The notes under the pieces were generated by a model. It made no database searches. It saw only the letters and a list, made by a program, of their open reading frames with translations, and had not been told where the DNA came from. From Lates calcarifer (Eukaryota; Chordata; Actinopteri; Centropomidae), in contig NC_066835.1 of the NCBI RefSeq assembly GCF_001640805.2, positions 3,713,269 to 3,777,268 of the forward strand: DNA of 64,000 nt, written 5' to 3'. Of this stretch, positions 26,331-39,200 are shown piece after piece. The translations under genes were made by a program, and so were the position numbers. The stretch's first letter is position 1. Each line of letters begins with the position of its first letter.

Positions 26331-28079
26331 AAATGTCCTCATATCTGCTTAATACTAAATGTGTCATAAAATATTCATCCGATGTTGCTGTACTGGTTTA
26401 TTATTTTATTTATTATTATTATTTATTGTTTAACTACAAGGGGGAGTTAAAATGTTGCTCTGTGTTAAATGAATTACCCCACATACTGTTTTATGGTGAA
26501 ACCTCTGAGGAAAACAGCAGCAGAGCAGAGGTGTATTTCACTAACATATTGTCGGCACAAAGCCAGAACGATCTCAAGTTCATTAGTGGTCTGGTGGACT
26601 ATCCTTCGTGTTCCCAAAATAGAAAATAAATAAATGAGCAGTATTTCATAAAAAGTACACGCCAGGTTGCTCTAAGTTATAGACTGTCCTTTTCTAAAAG
26701 CTATTCCCCAGATCAGAGTACACACTCATTCAATTAGGTGAAGTGGGCAAGGCACAAAGAGAAGCTTCTGGCACAAAAGATGAAGAGTTAGACCACTATA
26801 GTTGATGCATGATAATGAAACAGCACAAAAATGCCTCATAGAAAAATCATTTTAAATGCTATGATCAATACTTTAGGGGTTGTTTACTGATTAACCAGCA
26901 ATCAATACTGTAGACATCCTTATATGATGATGGTCCAACTGTTCCACCTGCTGAACATCTAATGTTCATTTCTCTTTCTTTAAATGTAACTTCAATAATA
27001 AAATAGGGAACTAAACCATTCACTCTTCTCTAATTGATCTATTTTTCTTTAGTATTTCTGCTTTTCTAATTTAAAACATGACTTACAGCTCTCAGCAGGA
27101 GTTTCTAAATGTCAGTGAGTTTGCTCTTCAAAAAGTAAAAGCCTCTATGTTTTGTTGTTGTTTAATGGAGGATTTCGGTGATGGTCAAAATCCTCCATAA
27201 AAAAATGTTTGATCTGAACCTCGGTCATTTGCCAGACAGGTAACATCAGCAATATGACTCTGATCTCACTGTCTGTGCTCTTATGCACCTCAACCATCGA
27301 TTTATCTTTGTCAAAGGAATCAAGGAATCTTTTCAGTTTTTCAGAACAGGTGTATAAGTCATATAAGAACACATTTCTATGTTTTGCCTTGCTGCCAAGA
27401 GTATCTTTCTTCTTCTTTCTTCAGTGTTTTTTCTGACTTTACTGAAGAGCATGAACATGTTAAAAGTGATTTTCCCTTCTGTTTTTCACTCAGGGGCATC
27501 AGACCAGAACACAGGCTGAGCACCGTGAGGTCCTACAGAGCTATGGTTGACAAGATACAGCCTCTGTTCCACAGTTTACAGGATAGAGGTTTTTTTTGTG
27601 TTGATTTTTTTTTTTTTTTTTTGCACTGATCCTTCTGTAAAGCTTAAACATGGAATTTGTCTGTTCATTCTAGTGGTAATAATAATCATCTCTCGGGTAT
27701 AAAATATCGCCCTCTGTAGATAAGCATGGCTTTGAAAAGTCTGTAGTTTGCTCCTTCTTGGAGGACGGCGAGCTTAAATTCACAGCAGTAAACTGACTCC
27801 GGTACTGACCAGGCCAAAGAAAAAAACACTAAAACATCCATAGAGACTTGTCAAAACCAAACTTGCATAAAAATACCCTTCCTGGCTGTGATAGGACGTA
27901 ATCACAATTCAGAGGAGTGATGTGGCCCTGAGCCTTTAGCCTCAGGCAGAGATGAGGAAGTGTCCAAACAGGTCTGGTAAACTCTCTTTCTAACTCCACA
28001 CCCTCAGATTTTTTTTATTTTCAAACTTGTAGCACTCAGATGACTCATGTGACATCATCTGAGTCAGTTTTTCAGACAA

Positions 28080-28175
28080 CACAACTTTTCACATATCCAG
28101 TGGTACTCCCCAACATCATGTGGTTATTTGATCCATTATCAAAATGAAAACATTGATTAGCGCAACTTTAAAACT
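28080..28175 (+). repeat. 3' fragment of the 14510-15235 repeat
   Basis: Ends 'atttgatccattatcaaaat..gaaaacattgattagcgcaac', matching the end of the 14510-15235 copy ('atgatccattgtttacataa..aaacactgactagtgcaac'). Confidence 0.45.
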
Positions 28176-29499
28176 CACATTTTCCTCTGTGGTTTAACTC
28201 ACAGGAGAAAAAACCTCAAACTTCAAGAACGCCAGTCTACAAATAACCTGCCACTGCTTTGAATTAGAATGTACCTTTCAAAAATGCAAAATCTGTTCTG
28301 CTTCAACACAAACACACACATCAATATTTTGAACATATTTTGGAAGGATAGCCAGTTTCTGATGTGGGAGGCTGAGAGCTGGCTGTCTGTCAGATGACAG
28401 ATGGCTTTCTCCGATGCTACACGGTGCCCACAGCCTCTCACTCACCCTACATGATGGTCACCTCTTTAGCCTTCTCACACGAGGCGACAGACGGTTCCTC
28501 AGACTGACACCATCACTCATAACGTGCATCTGCCCCAAATCATCAGCCCACTTCCCATCCACTTCACTCTGGGCCTATACGTAGCCCGCCCTGTGCTCAC
28601 TTTCCTTGGCTACAAAGGCACTGTAAATAGGCCTGGATGTAATGGCTAACTTGTTTGTTGTCCATGACATTCAAATATTGACACTGTGTTTCAGAGTGTT
28701 TTGGTGCCTCGACAGCTCCGCGGCAGATTTGGATGTTTTTCCAAATGCAGCAAAAGCATGTGGTGACAGCTGCAGGAGCACTTTAAAGCGGAAGCTTCGA
28801 CCAAGAGCTGCCAACATGAGACTGAGATGTAGAGGACTTTAGAGGAGAAACACAGAGCGTCTGCCAGGCAGGATGTCTGACACAGACGGAGACAGAGCTG
28901 CTGTGTTTCACTGCAGCTTCCTCTGCTGCCAGGGAGCATGAACACACATGATAAGGACATCAGTGTACACTGAATGTGAATCGCACTCATCCTCTGAACA
29001 CATGTAGAGCTACAAATTCGCAGACAGACTGAGATTTCTATCGTTGAGGACGGGATGGGAAGTAAAAAACTGCATAGTGTGTCTGCTTGTTAAATAAATT
29101 AGAAGTACTACAAAAGACAATATATAAAATAAATATGTACATTTTTTTAAATACATTTTCTCTATGAGAAAATTGGGCTGTAGCAAAAAACAACAAAAGA
29201 TCATGGTAAGAAAACAAAGAGCAAAACTTGTGATTGAAAAAATGTGGGAAAGTCACCACAAGTTATTGTGTCAAGTGAATATATAACTTAAAAGATTTGA
29301 TGACATTTTATATGATTTATATAAAAATGTATTTAAAAAATGAAAGATGTGCGGTCTGTAAACTTGTCAGAACAGCTCAAAATGAGTAATACAGATCACA
29401 GAGCTTTACTGTAAGTCAGTGCAAGGACAGGCATTTAACACAAAGCTGAAAGCACAAGTGTTCTGTAATCATTTCCCCAACTTAAGTACAGCCTTTCTT

Positions 29500-29934
29500 C
29501 ATAAGTGTGTGGCTGCTTGAAGCCAGTGCCGCCCGGCCCACCACCAGCCCCAGGGCGGCTCCGTTGTGGCTATCGCAGTGGCAAAGGCCGGACAGTTGAG
29601 GCGGTTGCCAACAGGCCGTGCCTTTACTTCAGATGGGTGCAGCCATAAAGGAAGGAGGGGAAAAAAAAAGACAAAAATATCCAGAAAGTTGGGTCTATAA
29701 TTGGCTGCGCCTCTCAGCCTTTTTTTATGTGCGAGCACAGCCCTGTTGAGAACAGTAGAAGCCACCTCGTCCCCCAGTGAAACCCAACACTTTCCCCCCT
29801 CGTAGTTCCCTCCCACTCTATCCACCCATCCACAAGGTTGCTGAAGTGCACCTCACCTCACTTTTTAACAACACTGTACACTGGATTGTCACCCTGGATT
29901 ATGTTATAATCTCATCTTGATTTCTGGCGCCTGC
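29500..29934 (+). promoter_or_regulatory. COL22A1: Probable COL22A1 promoter region
   Basis: A relatively GC-rich stretch (29520-29640) next to the presumed first exon. It includes an inverted CCAAT box (ATTGG at 29699-29703), a CArG-like CCATAAAGGA at 29644-29653 and a TATAAT at 29905-29910, about 25-30 bases before the inferred start. The location is inferred from the splice donor at 30056/30057. No single element is decisive. Confidence 0.35.
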
Positions 29935-30056
29935 AGGGGAGATATTTTGGATTATTATCACCTGATAACGATGCTGCCCCGGTGCTGATTCAGGGTGTGA
30001 GTGCTGGAGGCAGAGAGACCGACACCTCCAGTAACACTGACTGAGTGACAGGCCAG
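29935..30056 (+). other. COL22A1: COL22A1 non-coding first exon (5' UTR)
   Basis: The 3' end is a strong donor, GGCCAG|GTAAGA, at 30056/30057. The next acceptor in the gene (AG at 33121-33122) precedes 58 untranslated bases and then the start codon, which implies at least one upstream non-coding exon; this is the best candidate. The 5' end is a guess from a TATA-like motif. The implied first intron is 3.07 kb. Confidence 0.45.
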
Positions 30057-31065
30057 GTAAGAAAAAAAAATTGGCATCATAAAATCACCCATCTGTCACT
30101 GCTTTCTTCCTCTAAAAACTGACCCTAAAATACTTATTTATTCTTCATCAGTTTTGAATTGTTGGCAAAAAGTGCTTTTTTTTGTATCCACATGCTGCTC
30201 AGATGCTCCATCGGAGAACAGACTCTTTTCTTTTTTCTCTCCTCTTCGTGGGTTGCACATGGAAAAAAGCTCTTTCTGTTTTTCGCATTTTGGAAATGAT
30301 AAACGTGGTGCTTCTGTTATAGACATCTACGCTGCAGTCCCAGGTCTGCCATTGAGAGAGGAAGTGGAAACAGGCCTGATGATACAGACCCACAGTTTGT
30401 AAGGAATCTGGCCTCAGGTTCAGATGTTGACAGAGGCAAACCAGCTTGTTTTTAGCTCTACTGCAGATACTGTATCTGCTTGTAAAACTGCAGATTAATT
30501 CAACACAGCTCTGGGAGACCCATACACTGTATTTAAATGTAATCACAGATGAAAGGGAGACAAATTAGAATATGTTAGACTTATACAAAGTTGGGTAAAA
30601 AGGATTAGAAGCATGAATCTAAATCTTGTTCAGCTGCTCTCATAGTTTTCTTGCTGGGCTGAATTTCTCAGATTTTAAATGCACACTAATGGAGGTAATT
30701 AGAGCAATTCAGATAGTGTGCTTATTTTGCTCATTAATAGCACCAGTGAAACCAAGTAGCAGAAATAGCCCAATGGAGAATCAGATAAGGAAGCTGGTAT
30801 CTGGAGGCCAAAACACTTTACCCACAGTAAATAATGCACTCTCTATTTCATATGCTATATAGGCCAAGCCACAGCCAACAGACTGCTGTTTCTAAAATTG
30901 TGTCCCTCCACAACATTTCCTGGAATCACTTTCTGTTTAAATCACTTCCTGCTTCATTTATCACTCCCCTTTACTTCAATTTAGACCCAAAATTCCACTG
31001 ACGTTTGTTGTCATGACAAGTCTAAAAAATACTAAATAAGATGGCAGCCTATTTATCTTTTAAAC

Positions 31066-31997
31066 AGGAGAAAGTCAAAGTCACATTAGAAAATACCCTA
31101 ATTATCTTTCTTGGTGAGGAATTCGATAAGAAGAGTGATACCACTCTCATATATGTGCATTAAATACAATTCTATAACTAAGACATGGTAGCTCTGCTTA
31201 GCATAAACCCTGGAAACAGGCAGAAATAGCTAGCCTGGCTCTGTCAGAAAGTAATAAAATATGTCTATCATGCCTAATCATACTTAACACATTTTTTTTC
31301 TCGATTGATTGAGGAGTGCAACAAACTGTGTGTAAAAATAACAATTTGCAGCTTTAATGTGTGTAAATCTTGCTACAGTCTCAACTAGAGACACCTCTGG
31401 ATGGAAAAAAAGGTCCTCACATTCACAAGTTTTTGACCCATAGGACAACTGCACTGGAGTAATTCTAAAGCTGAGCCAGTTGATAGCATGACTGCCTGTT
31501 GACATAAAAAGGACAAAATAATTTAATCATATGATTCCTCCAGACTTTCCAAATGAAAGAAATTTTGATGATACAAAAACAATTCTGAGGGGTGTTTGAC
31601 AACAAAAACAATGTATTGACCATTTTATAGCTGCTTCTTTTTCAATTATTGTTCATGGGAAAAATGCTCACTTTACAGCTCAGATCCATTCCTGGGGGCA
31701 TGTAAATAACACACAACACATAATGTCCCATAAAAATGAAATTTGTCATTTCTGCACTTCAGTTTTTGTACAAATAAACAAAATGAAATGTGTTCAATAG
31801 GGAGCATTAGATATTTTTTTACCCTTGCACACAGCCAGACTAGCTGTTTACATGTTTCCAGTCTTTATGCTAAGCTATCCTAACCATGTTCTTGACCCAG
31901 TGTTATATTTAACAAACAGATATGAGAGTGGTTTCAACCTTTTCATCTATCTTTCTGCAAAAAGGGAACATATTTCCCAAAATACTACTCCTCTAAA
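31066..31997. mobile_element. MITE-like element with long TIRs and expanded interior (intron 1)
   Basis: The left end carries 'gaagagtgataccactctcatat' and 'tagcataaaccctgg..ctagcctggctctgtc'. The right end carries the complements ('ccagactagctgtt..ttatgctaagctatcc' and 'atatgagagtggtttcaac..catctatctttctg'). It is the same family as 17245-17677 but more than twice as long. The extra ~540 bases between 31262 and 31800 look like a nested insertion. Confidence 0.6.
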
Positions 31998-33180
31998 GTA
32001 AAGTATTCCTCTAAACATTCCATTAAGTTTCACCTCTGGAAAACAAATACATTAACAGCACAATTCAATGGGAATATCAGGGCGCACAGAAAGGTGGTCA
32101 AGGATGGTAAATAACTCTTCAGCACATGAGGGAGTGATATTAGTGCTTTCCAAGTTGTGCATCACTCAGACTTTCCTTAACCTCCCACGGTGACCACATG
32201 CAACGAGATGCTCTTCCAGTCAGGATGAGTCCATGTTATGGCTATGGTCAGTCACACATCAGCCCTAACAGTCTAAAATACGTGCAAGAATAGTTTTGTG
32301 TTTATACAACAGGTTTCTGTCAGTGCCACCCAGGTACAACAGCCTCATAAATGCATCCAACAGAGAGGGGATGAGTTGTTCTTTGTTTCACACTGGCTGC
32401 ACAAACATCACTGTAGCAGCTCCAAAGGACAATGAGAGATATCTGTGAGAATTTCAAACTTTAACAGATCACACAGTGCAACATCAGCAAACTGTGCTCT
32501 CCTGATGTTCTTCAGCTGTCATGTGGGTGGATATAGTTAAAAAAAACAGTTTGGCAGCTAGTTCCAGTAGTCTTTGGTGAGTCCAGTTTTCTCTGGATGA
32601 AGTGTTCACTTGCTGCTGTAGAGAGATGTGTATTTCAGACTTAGGTTTCAATTATAACGTGCTGAGAACATTTCCCACCAGCTTCCAAACCAAAGAAAGA
32701 AATTCAGGAGACAACAAAAATACTGGACAAAGGGAGGGCTGAGAGTGACATTTTTTTTTTTTTTTTTACTGAATCCCAGGTTATTTTTTGTTGGTTGGTT
32801 TTTTTCCTTTTTATACATATATAAAGTGTCTAATGCAATTTTAAAGTAGCTTTCCACCACTACCTTGTCACTGGCCTGCTTTTTACAGCAGTCTCCCTGC
32901 ACTACAGGAAGTGCTTTATCCACTTTAGTTTCCCTGTTGGAGAGAAATTATCACAAATTGAATTCATGTTTCATTGATGAAAAGGTGGAAGGCTCAGTTT
33001 GGCAAACAGGATTTAGATTCTGCAATGTGTTTTAGTTTGGATGTACGTTTACAACTGGCTGTAGTGTCTGCTAGAGCACATGTAACGGTAAATCGTTGAT
33101 GTTTCCACTGACCTTTCCACAGAGTGGACAGCTTGATGGTGGTAATAAGCTAAACAAAACAGACCCAAACCGAGGCCGAG

Positions 33181-33271
33181 ATGGAATTACGACTGGGATT
33201 TAGGATCACCCTGGTCTTGGTCATCCTGGCCTTTACTCTTTCCGGTGAGAGAGTGGAAGCACAGAGGGCAG
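33181..33271 (+). CDS. COL22A1: COL22A1 coding exon c1: signal peptide
   Basis: The exon starts at 33123 (acceptor AG 33121-33122), giving 58 bases of 5' UTR before ATG at 33181. Encodes residues 1-30, MELRLGFRITLVLVILAFTL onward; cleavage is likely after VEA, leaving QRAG as the mature start. Donor GTAAGA; exit phase 1. Only 86 bases separate it from c2. Confidence 0.93.
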
Positions 33272-36200
33272 GTAAGACCATTAAGACTGAAAATTCTAGA
33301 CCTTATGTTGACTTTATGTGGCTGTTGACTAAATCCTCCTGTATCTGCTTGCTCCAGGGTGTAAAAATGTCCACTATGACCTGGCGTTTATCCTGGATAC
33401 CTCATCCAGTGTTGGAAAAGAGAACTTTGAGAAGATCAGACAATGGGTGGCCAACCTGGTGGAGTCTTTTGATGTGGCGGCAGACAAGACAAGAGTAGCT
33501 GTAGTTCGCTACAGTGACAGACCTACCACTGAGTTCAACCTGGGGAGACACAGGACCCTGGAAGATGTGAAACGAGCTGCCCGTAACATACGCTACCTTG
33601 GGGGAAATACAATGACTGGGGATGCTATCAGCTACACCACCGACAACATCTTCACGGAGCAGAACGGAGCGAGGCCCACAGCCAGAGGAATTCAGAAGGT
33701 GGCCATCCTTCTCACAGATGGCCGAAGCCAGGATTATGTTCTGGAGCCCTCTAAAGCAGCTGCCAAAGCCGGCATCAGGATGTTTGCCGTGGGCATTGGG
33801 GAGGCACTGAAGGAAGAGCTGGAAGAAATCGCGGCTGAGCCAAAGAATGCCCACGTCTTCCATGTGACAGACTTTAACGCCATTGACAAGATCAGGGGCC
33901 GGCTGAGGAGGAGGCTGTGCGAGAGTAAGTCAGCCTTTGGGCTTGGTGCCAACACATCACTCACACAGAATGCCACATGGCCTCTTTTTGAAGCCTCACT
34001 TTGAAGTGCTTGCCTCACCCTGAACGTGCACTTAATCAAATTAGACTCTTATTTTAACCTTTAACCACTATACGGAGGAGAGACCCTAACCACAAAACCC
34101 CACCCTAACCACAAGGAACTGCTGCACATGTACACTGTGCTATCATGGCTTCTATTTGACTGAATATGAAGCATGTGAGGGGGATGTTGCAAAAATTGGC
34201 TTGTAAATGACAGATCTCTAACCAAGACATTTCTGTGGTGTAGCTGTTTTTTTCACTGCTGCTCTGGTGCAGAGGTGTTTATCACTGGAAAGCCTGTCTT
34301 ATGTTAACCTAAATTGTTTTTTCACCAGGATGCTGACAAGAGTCCTTCAACACAGACACAAAGGCAAAGAAAGTAGTTGTCATAGCCTAATGAATTAGCA
34401 AAAATAGGCTAGAAAATAACGTAACAGCTTTATGTTGTCCAGTGGCATGTGTTAAGAAGTAGAAATGCATCTGCCTGAGTGTTTTCATGGAGAAGATGGA
34501 TGCTTTGCACTCCAACGCTTCAAATTCCTGCCTAAAATTAGCCGGACAGGAAAGAAAAGGATGCCATAAGTCTTAGCCACATACAGCAAATACAAAAACG
34601 GAAATGACATGATTACATGGTTGAGTGCACTGATGAGCATTGACAAACTCTCAACTGTCACTTTAATCTGGCTCTAAATTGTCAAAACATGGCAAAAGTA
34701 GACATTCTTCTGCAGAAAGTGTTGATTCAGACTCTGAAACACCTTTATTCTTTTTCAAGGGCATATCATCTTGCAGGGAGAGATTCATTTTAAAGCCACT
34801 GACCTTTGACCCTGCTCTTTGACTCCACAGATTTTCAAACTGCCAACCAATAATGTAGGTTATATATTATGAAACCTGCTGTGCAGCAGCTTTGTAGAAC
34901 TAACCAAAGGCTAAATTTACACTGAAAGAAAGTTCCAGTGTTTTCTTTCTGTAATCTCTAAAATCACCACGAGTGAGTCTCTAAGTATATCAGTGGTCAG
35001 CAAAACTGGCTCACTGAGCAATGTGAGTTATTTTCACCCAGAAAATTATAGATCTAATGTTTCAAGTGGGTCCAGTGCAGCCACTCCAGTGTCCATGTTA
35101 AATGTTTTCACCTTTTAATCTATAGGTTTAAAAAAGAACGCTATTTATTCTGCGCTGCACTGATTCATTAACGCATGTGTGGCCTCACTTCAGAATACCA
35201 GCGTGTAAGATCACACACTTGACCTCACATGACCCCAGTGACAGATAACTCTAACATCAGAGTCCTTGTCGAACACCTAGATTGTTTTTAAAAAACTCAA
35301 TAGCCATAGTAATGACAGATAAGATGGCTAATAGTAAGAATTAAAAATGTATCAATCTATGGCTGCAACAAAAAAGAATAGTGTTAGTTAGATCATCATG
35401 GTCAAGCTTCTGCTTTTGCTGATTCTATGAACATGTCTGAGACATTCATTTACAAACACAAGTTTTACATTGCTTCCATTTTAACTCACAGCCGGATGCC
35501 TAAATTATAGTTTCAGGGCCACAAGTGCAGGGAGTAGCTCAGCTATCTAGCATACTAAGTCTCAGAGCTATGCAACAACACTGTCTTTAAAAAGAGTGAC
35601 GCACTCGTTGGTAGAAGTGCTGGCTTTATAAACAATATAAACCAAGTATCCCCTCTGAGATCTTCCAGTCTTCCACTTAAAAAGACTTTAAAACCAAGGA
35701 AAAAAGACTGCTGCTAAACAAACAGAAGTCAGACACAAACAAGGACAAAGTATACAGCTGAAAATAAAAAAAAGCCATGTGAAACTGAGATTACACCACT
35801 TGTTGAATTATAAAGAGTATGCATACGCTGACAGTTAAATTAGCTGCATGGATTTTGCCATTAGGCATGCTCGAGGCTGTGCGTGAAACAGAAAAACAAG
35901 CGATGTCAACAGAGCTGTTCCCATAATGAACACCACAAAGGTTAAAAGCCTCTCTGACGTGATGATTTTTATAGCTGTGATTTAAAAAAATTGCAGGGTT
36001 TAATAGTAGCTGTTTGGCAGATACTTGATCTATTGAGGATGTTGAAGTGTCTCATTGTGATATTTTTGGCCACAGATAATATTTAGGACTGACAGTCAGG
36101 ACACAGACAGATTGTTGGGATAATATTAAGTTTAATGAGAAGTTCCTCTGCACAGATTGATTACAAGCTGATGACAGGATCCTGATTTGCTGTTGCTGTC

Positions 36201-39200
36201 TGATCCACAATGAAAATGAATCTTGTCATGTAAGATGGGTGAGAACGTTTTACTCATATTGGCCTTGTCAGTTGTAAGGTGAAGCAGATCATAGTGATTT
36301 TCAAATATTATAATAATATATAGTCCACCCAGGTCTTGATCTACAGCATTAGTTAGTTGGGGATGGGACATTACTCTCTATTGCTGCCATGCTATTTGAT
36401 GTAAGATGATACATGGAGGGTATTCTCGCATAAAAATCCTGCCCAGTGCCATTTTAAAGTGTCAGTTATGAAAGAAAACATAAATAGATATTCTGGTATC
36501 TTGCCATTCAAATAGTTTTGGGTTTATTTCCTAGGTTTTAGATATTGGGCTTGGCAATTTCTTGCAATAAAACAGAGGTAGTCAGTAGTGTATGGTGCTC
36601 ACAAACTTAAAATATTACCTGAAAACAAGACAACTCTACAGGCACACTAGCAGCTGTGAGGCTGTTCTTTCTAGGCACACTAGTACTTTGCGCTAAATGC
36701 TACTGTCAGAATGCTAACATGCTGAAAACTACAATGCTAACATTCTTATGTTCAATGGGATTGTTTCTCAGTCTCAGATACACATTAGTCTTAAAAAAGT
36801 GACCATATTTTACAACTAAAAATAAGTATGTCTGTATATTACTAAGCTAACAAGTGTACAACCAAGTTAGCTGCTCTGTGAGGTTTTACTGGGCACAGTC
36901 TTGCTTTGAGCTAAATATTACCATGCTAACATGCTCACAGTGACCATATGACGTATGATGTTTGCAATGGCCATTGTCCTGCTTTAGCATGTTAGCATTA
37001 TAATATTTGTTGATTAGCACTAAACTTCAAGTACATCTTAAATATTGAAAAAAATAAAAAATTGACCTCATAGTGGCACTAGATGAAAAGTTAATGTATG
37101 ATAAAAGTCATTACAATTCATCCTGACAGGACATGAGTGTCACCCAAGTCACCCAAATGGTTGCTCAGATATTTCAGTCTGGACCAAAGTAGTGGATTCA
37201 CTGACCGACCAACGGTTCTATCCCACGCCTCTGGCCAGTCTAAAAATGCAAGAGAAATGTCTTTCCAGAAACAGCATCCCTTTTACTCCAGAAAATCCAC
37301 AGACCTCACAATAAACTGTTTCCACAAAAAAAAGTATATGTCTGCTGGAAGGCAGACAATGAGGTCAGTGGAGGAAGAAAGACGTTTGGAATACTCATGT
37401 AAATTTTCAGTGCTGTGCGAGCCATAAACAAAATTCATCACCTCCAAGGTTGAATGAATGTAAATCACATATCTAAGCCAATGTTTACACCTATTAAAGT
37501 GAACAGGATCCATATCTGCATTCTTCAGTAGTGAAGCTGGCATCCTGACTCAAATAGAAAATACCCCATCTGCCAATAAAAACTTAACCTGATGGTTTTG
37601 GATTTCTTACTGTCATCACCATTACTGAAATATGTGTGAGTGGAAATACAAAACTGTTACAGCTTCTCAGGCCTGTGGATGTGCCCCCTGCCTGCACTAG
37701 CATGGTCACCCACCCTTCACTCACCCACACACTTCACTCACCAGACATCAGACAGGAGAGATGGAGGGCAGTCTGTCTGGGCTGGTGCTCTTCAGATCAC
37801 ATGTCAGTTTGGAGACTGTGTTTCAATGAGATCACTGCTTCCTAAAACAATCCACCACTTAACACCTTTTTTGTCTGTCCCCTCATAAAGTTTCAGAAAG
37901 ACCGCTTCTCATAAAGAAGCAACAACACATAACTACAAGGTTACCAGCAGAAGTGTTTTAACAGTACCTTTTGTTCCCATAGGAGCATCATATTTTGACT
38001 TACTACGTGTCTAACTCGACTACTGTCCTTTCTCCTCAGATGTCCTGTGTCCAAACATGAAGGTTCAACCTGATCGCTTTAAGCCCAACAGCACCAGTTA
38101 TGGTCTTGAAGAGGTTCCAGGTATGTGCAAACTGCTGCTTTCCTAACGGCAACATGCTGTGCTGGCAATACCCATCAACCACAAAGTCAGCTCTTTGTTT
38201 TACAAAGCATTTCCTACACTCTCACATTTAGCTTTTTCACATGAAGAGAAAAAAAAGTGAGACTGTCTACACTTCCACGCAGCAACTGCCTTTCATCCTT
38301 TCCCATTTGATATGAAAATTAATTAGTAGACCCTTCAAACTTTCTTGAGTCATGTAAATCATCACACTAGTAGTATGTATTAAAAATGGTTAGCAAAATC
38401 TAAATTATGCATGACTTATAGCTAAAGGAAAAGACATTTAGGAAAACTTTTTGCTGGTCATCGATAGTTAAAAGGATCAATACCACTATTATGTTTGTAC
38501 AGTACCATGAAGCTGGCTAGTTAGCTTAAACGGGGGCAAACAGCTAGCCCTCCTCTCCAAAGGAAACAAAATCCTCCTACCAGCAACTATACAGCTCACT
38601 GATTAACATGACAATGTCTCCTTTATGTAGTCTTGACAAAAGAAGTGTAGAAACAAGAAGTTGATGTTTGTTTCTGGAGTTTATGCTATGTTAAACTTCA
38701 TCATTACTGTACTGTAATGACATGAGAGTGGCACCAATCATCTCATCCACGGTAACACTCAAGAAAGCAAAAAGGGTATTTATCAAAATGTCAAACTGTT
38801 CCTTTAGGAGGCACTGATATGGCTCTAAATGCAGCTCTGATTTACAAGTTCATTGATTAAACTAGTCTTTTACCAAGTGAAGCGTAAAACTAGCCCTCCG
38901 TCATTTGATGCTTTTGCTTCATACATTCCAAGCTGCTGTGTGGAAGGTTTCTCAGAAGTCTTGAATAGCGTTTATCCAGAAAGGTCGGATGTTATAAGAG
39001 TGTCTTTTGGGGGATCTGAGTTCCTGTCTGTGTCTCCCACCCACATCCATCACACTGAAGAGAAAAAACAGATGCACATGCATGACTGCTATGGTGAACT
39101 TCATGGAAAGAGAGATGTCAGATTGGTGAAAGTTGTGTTTTTGAAATGTTGACTCTTCACACATTTGGCTGGCACAGTGACATTTGACAATCTGATGTGG

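Larger units (their letters stand above)
25182..29499. other. Intergenic region upstream of COL22A1
   Basis: No supported exon on either strand. It holds a repeat at 26105-26330, a short repeat end at 28080-28175, T-runs near 27605-27622 and AT-rich unique sequence. The ORFs seen are short with no protein-like pattern. Confidence 0.6.

Noticed and set aside
29499..29825. 108-codon minus-strand ORF upstream of COL22A1
   Set aside because: Explained by local GC-richness of the probable promoter; no domain or splice context.
33925..34004. Extension of the VWA frame past 33924
   Set aside because: The frame stays open by chance; the GTAAGT donor at 33925 and the in-phase exon at 38040 (NVLCP..) show that it is intron.
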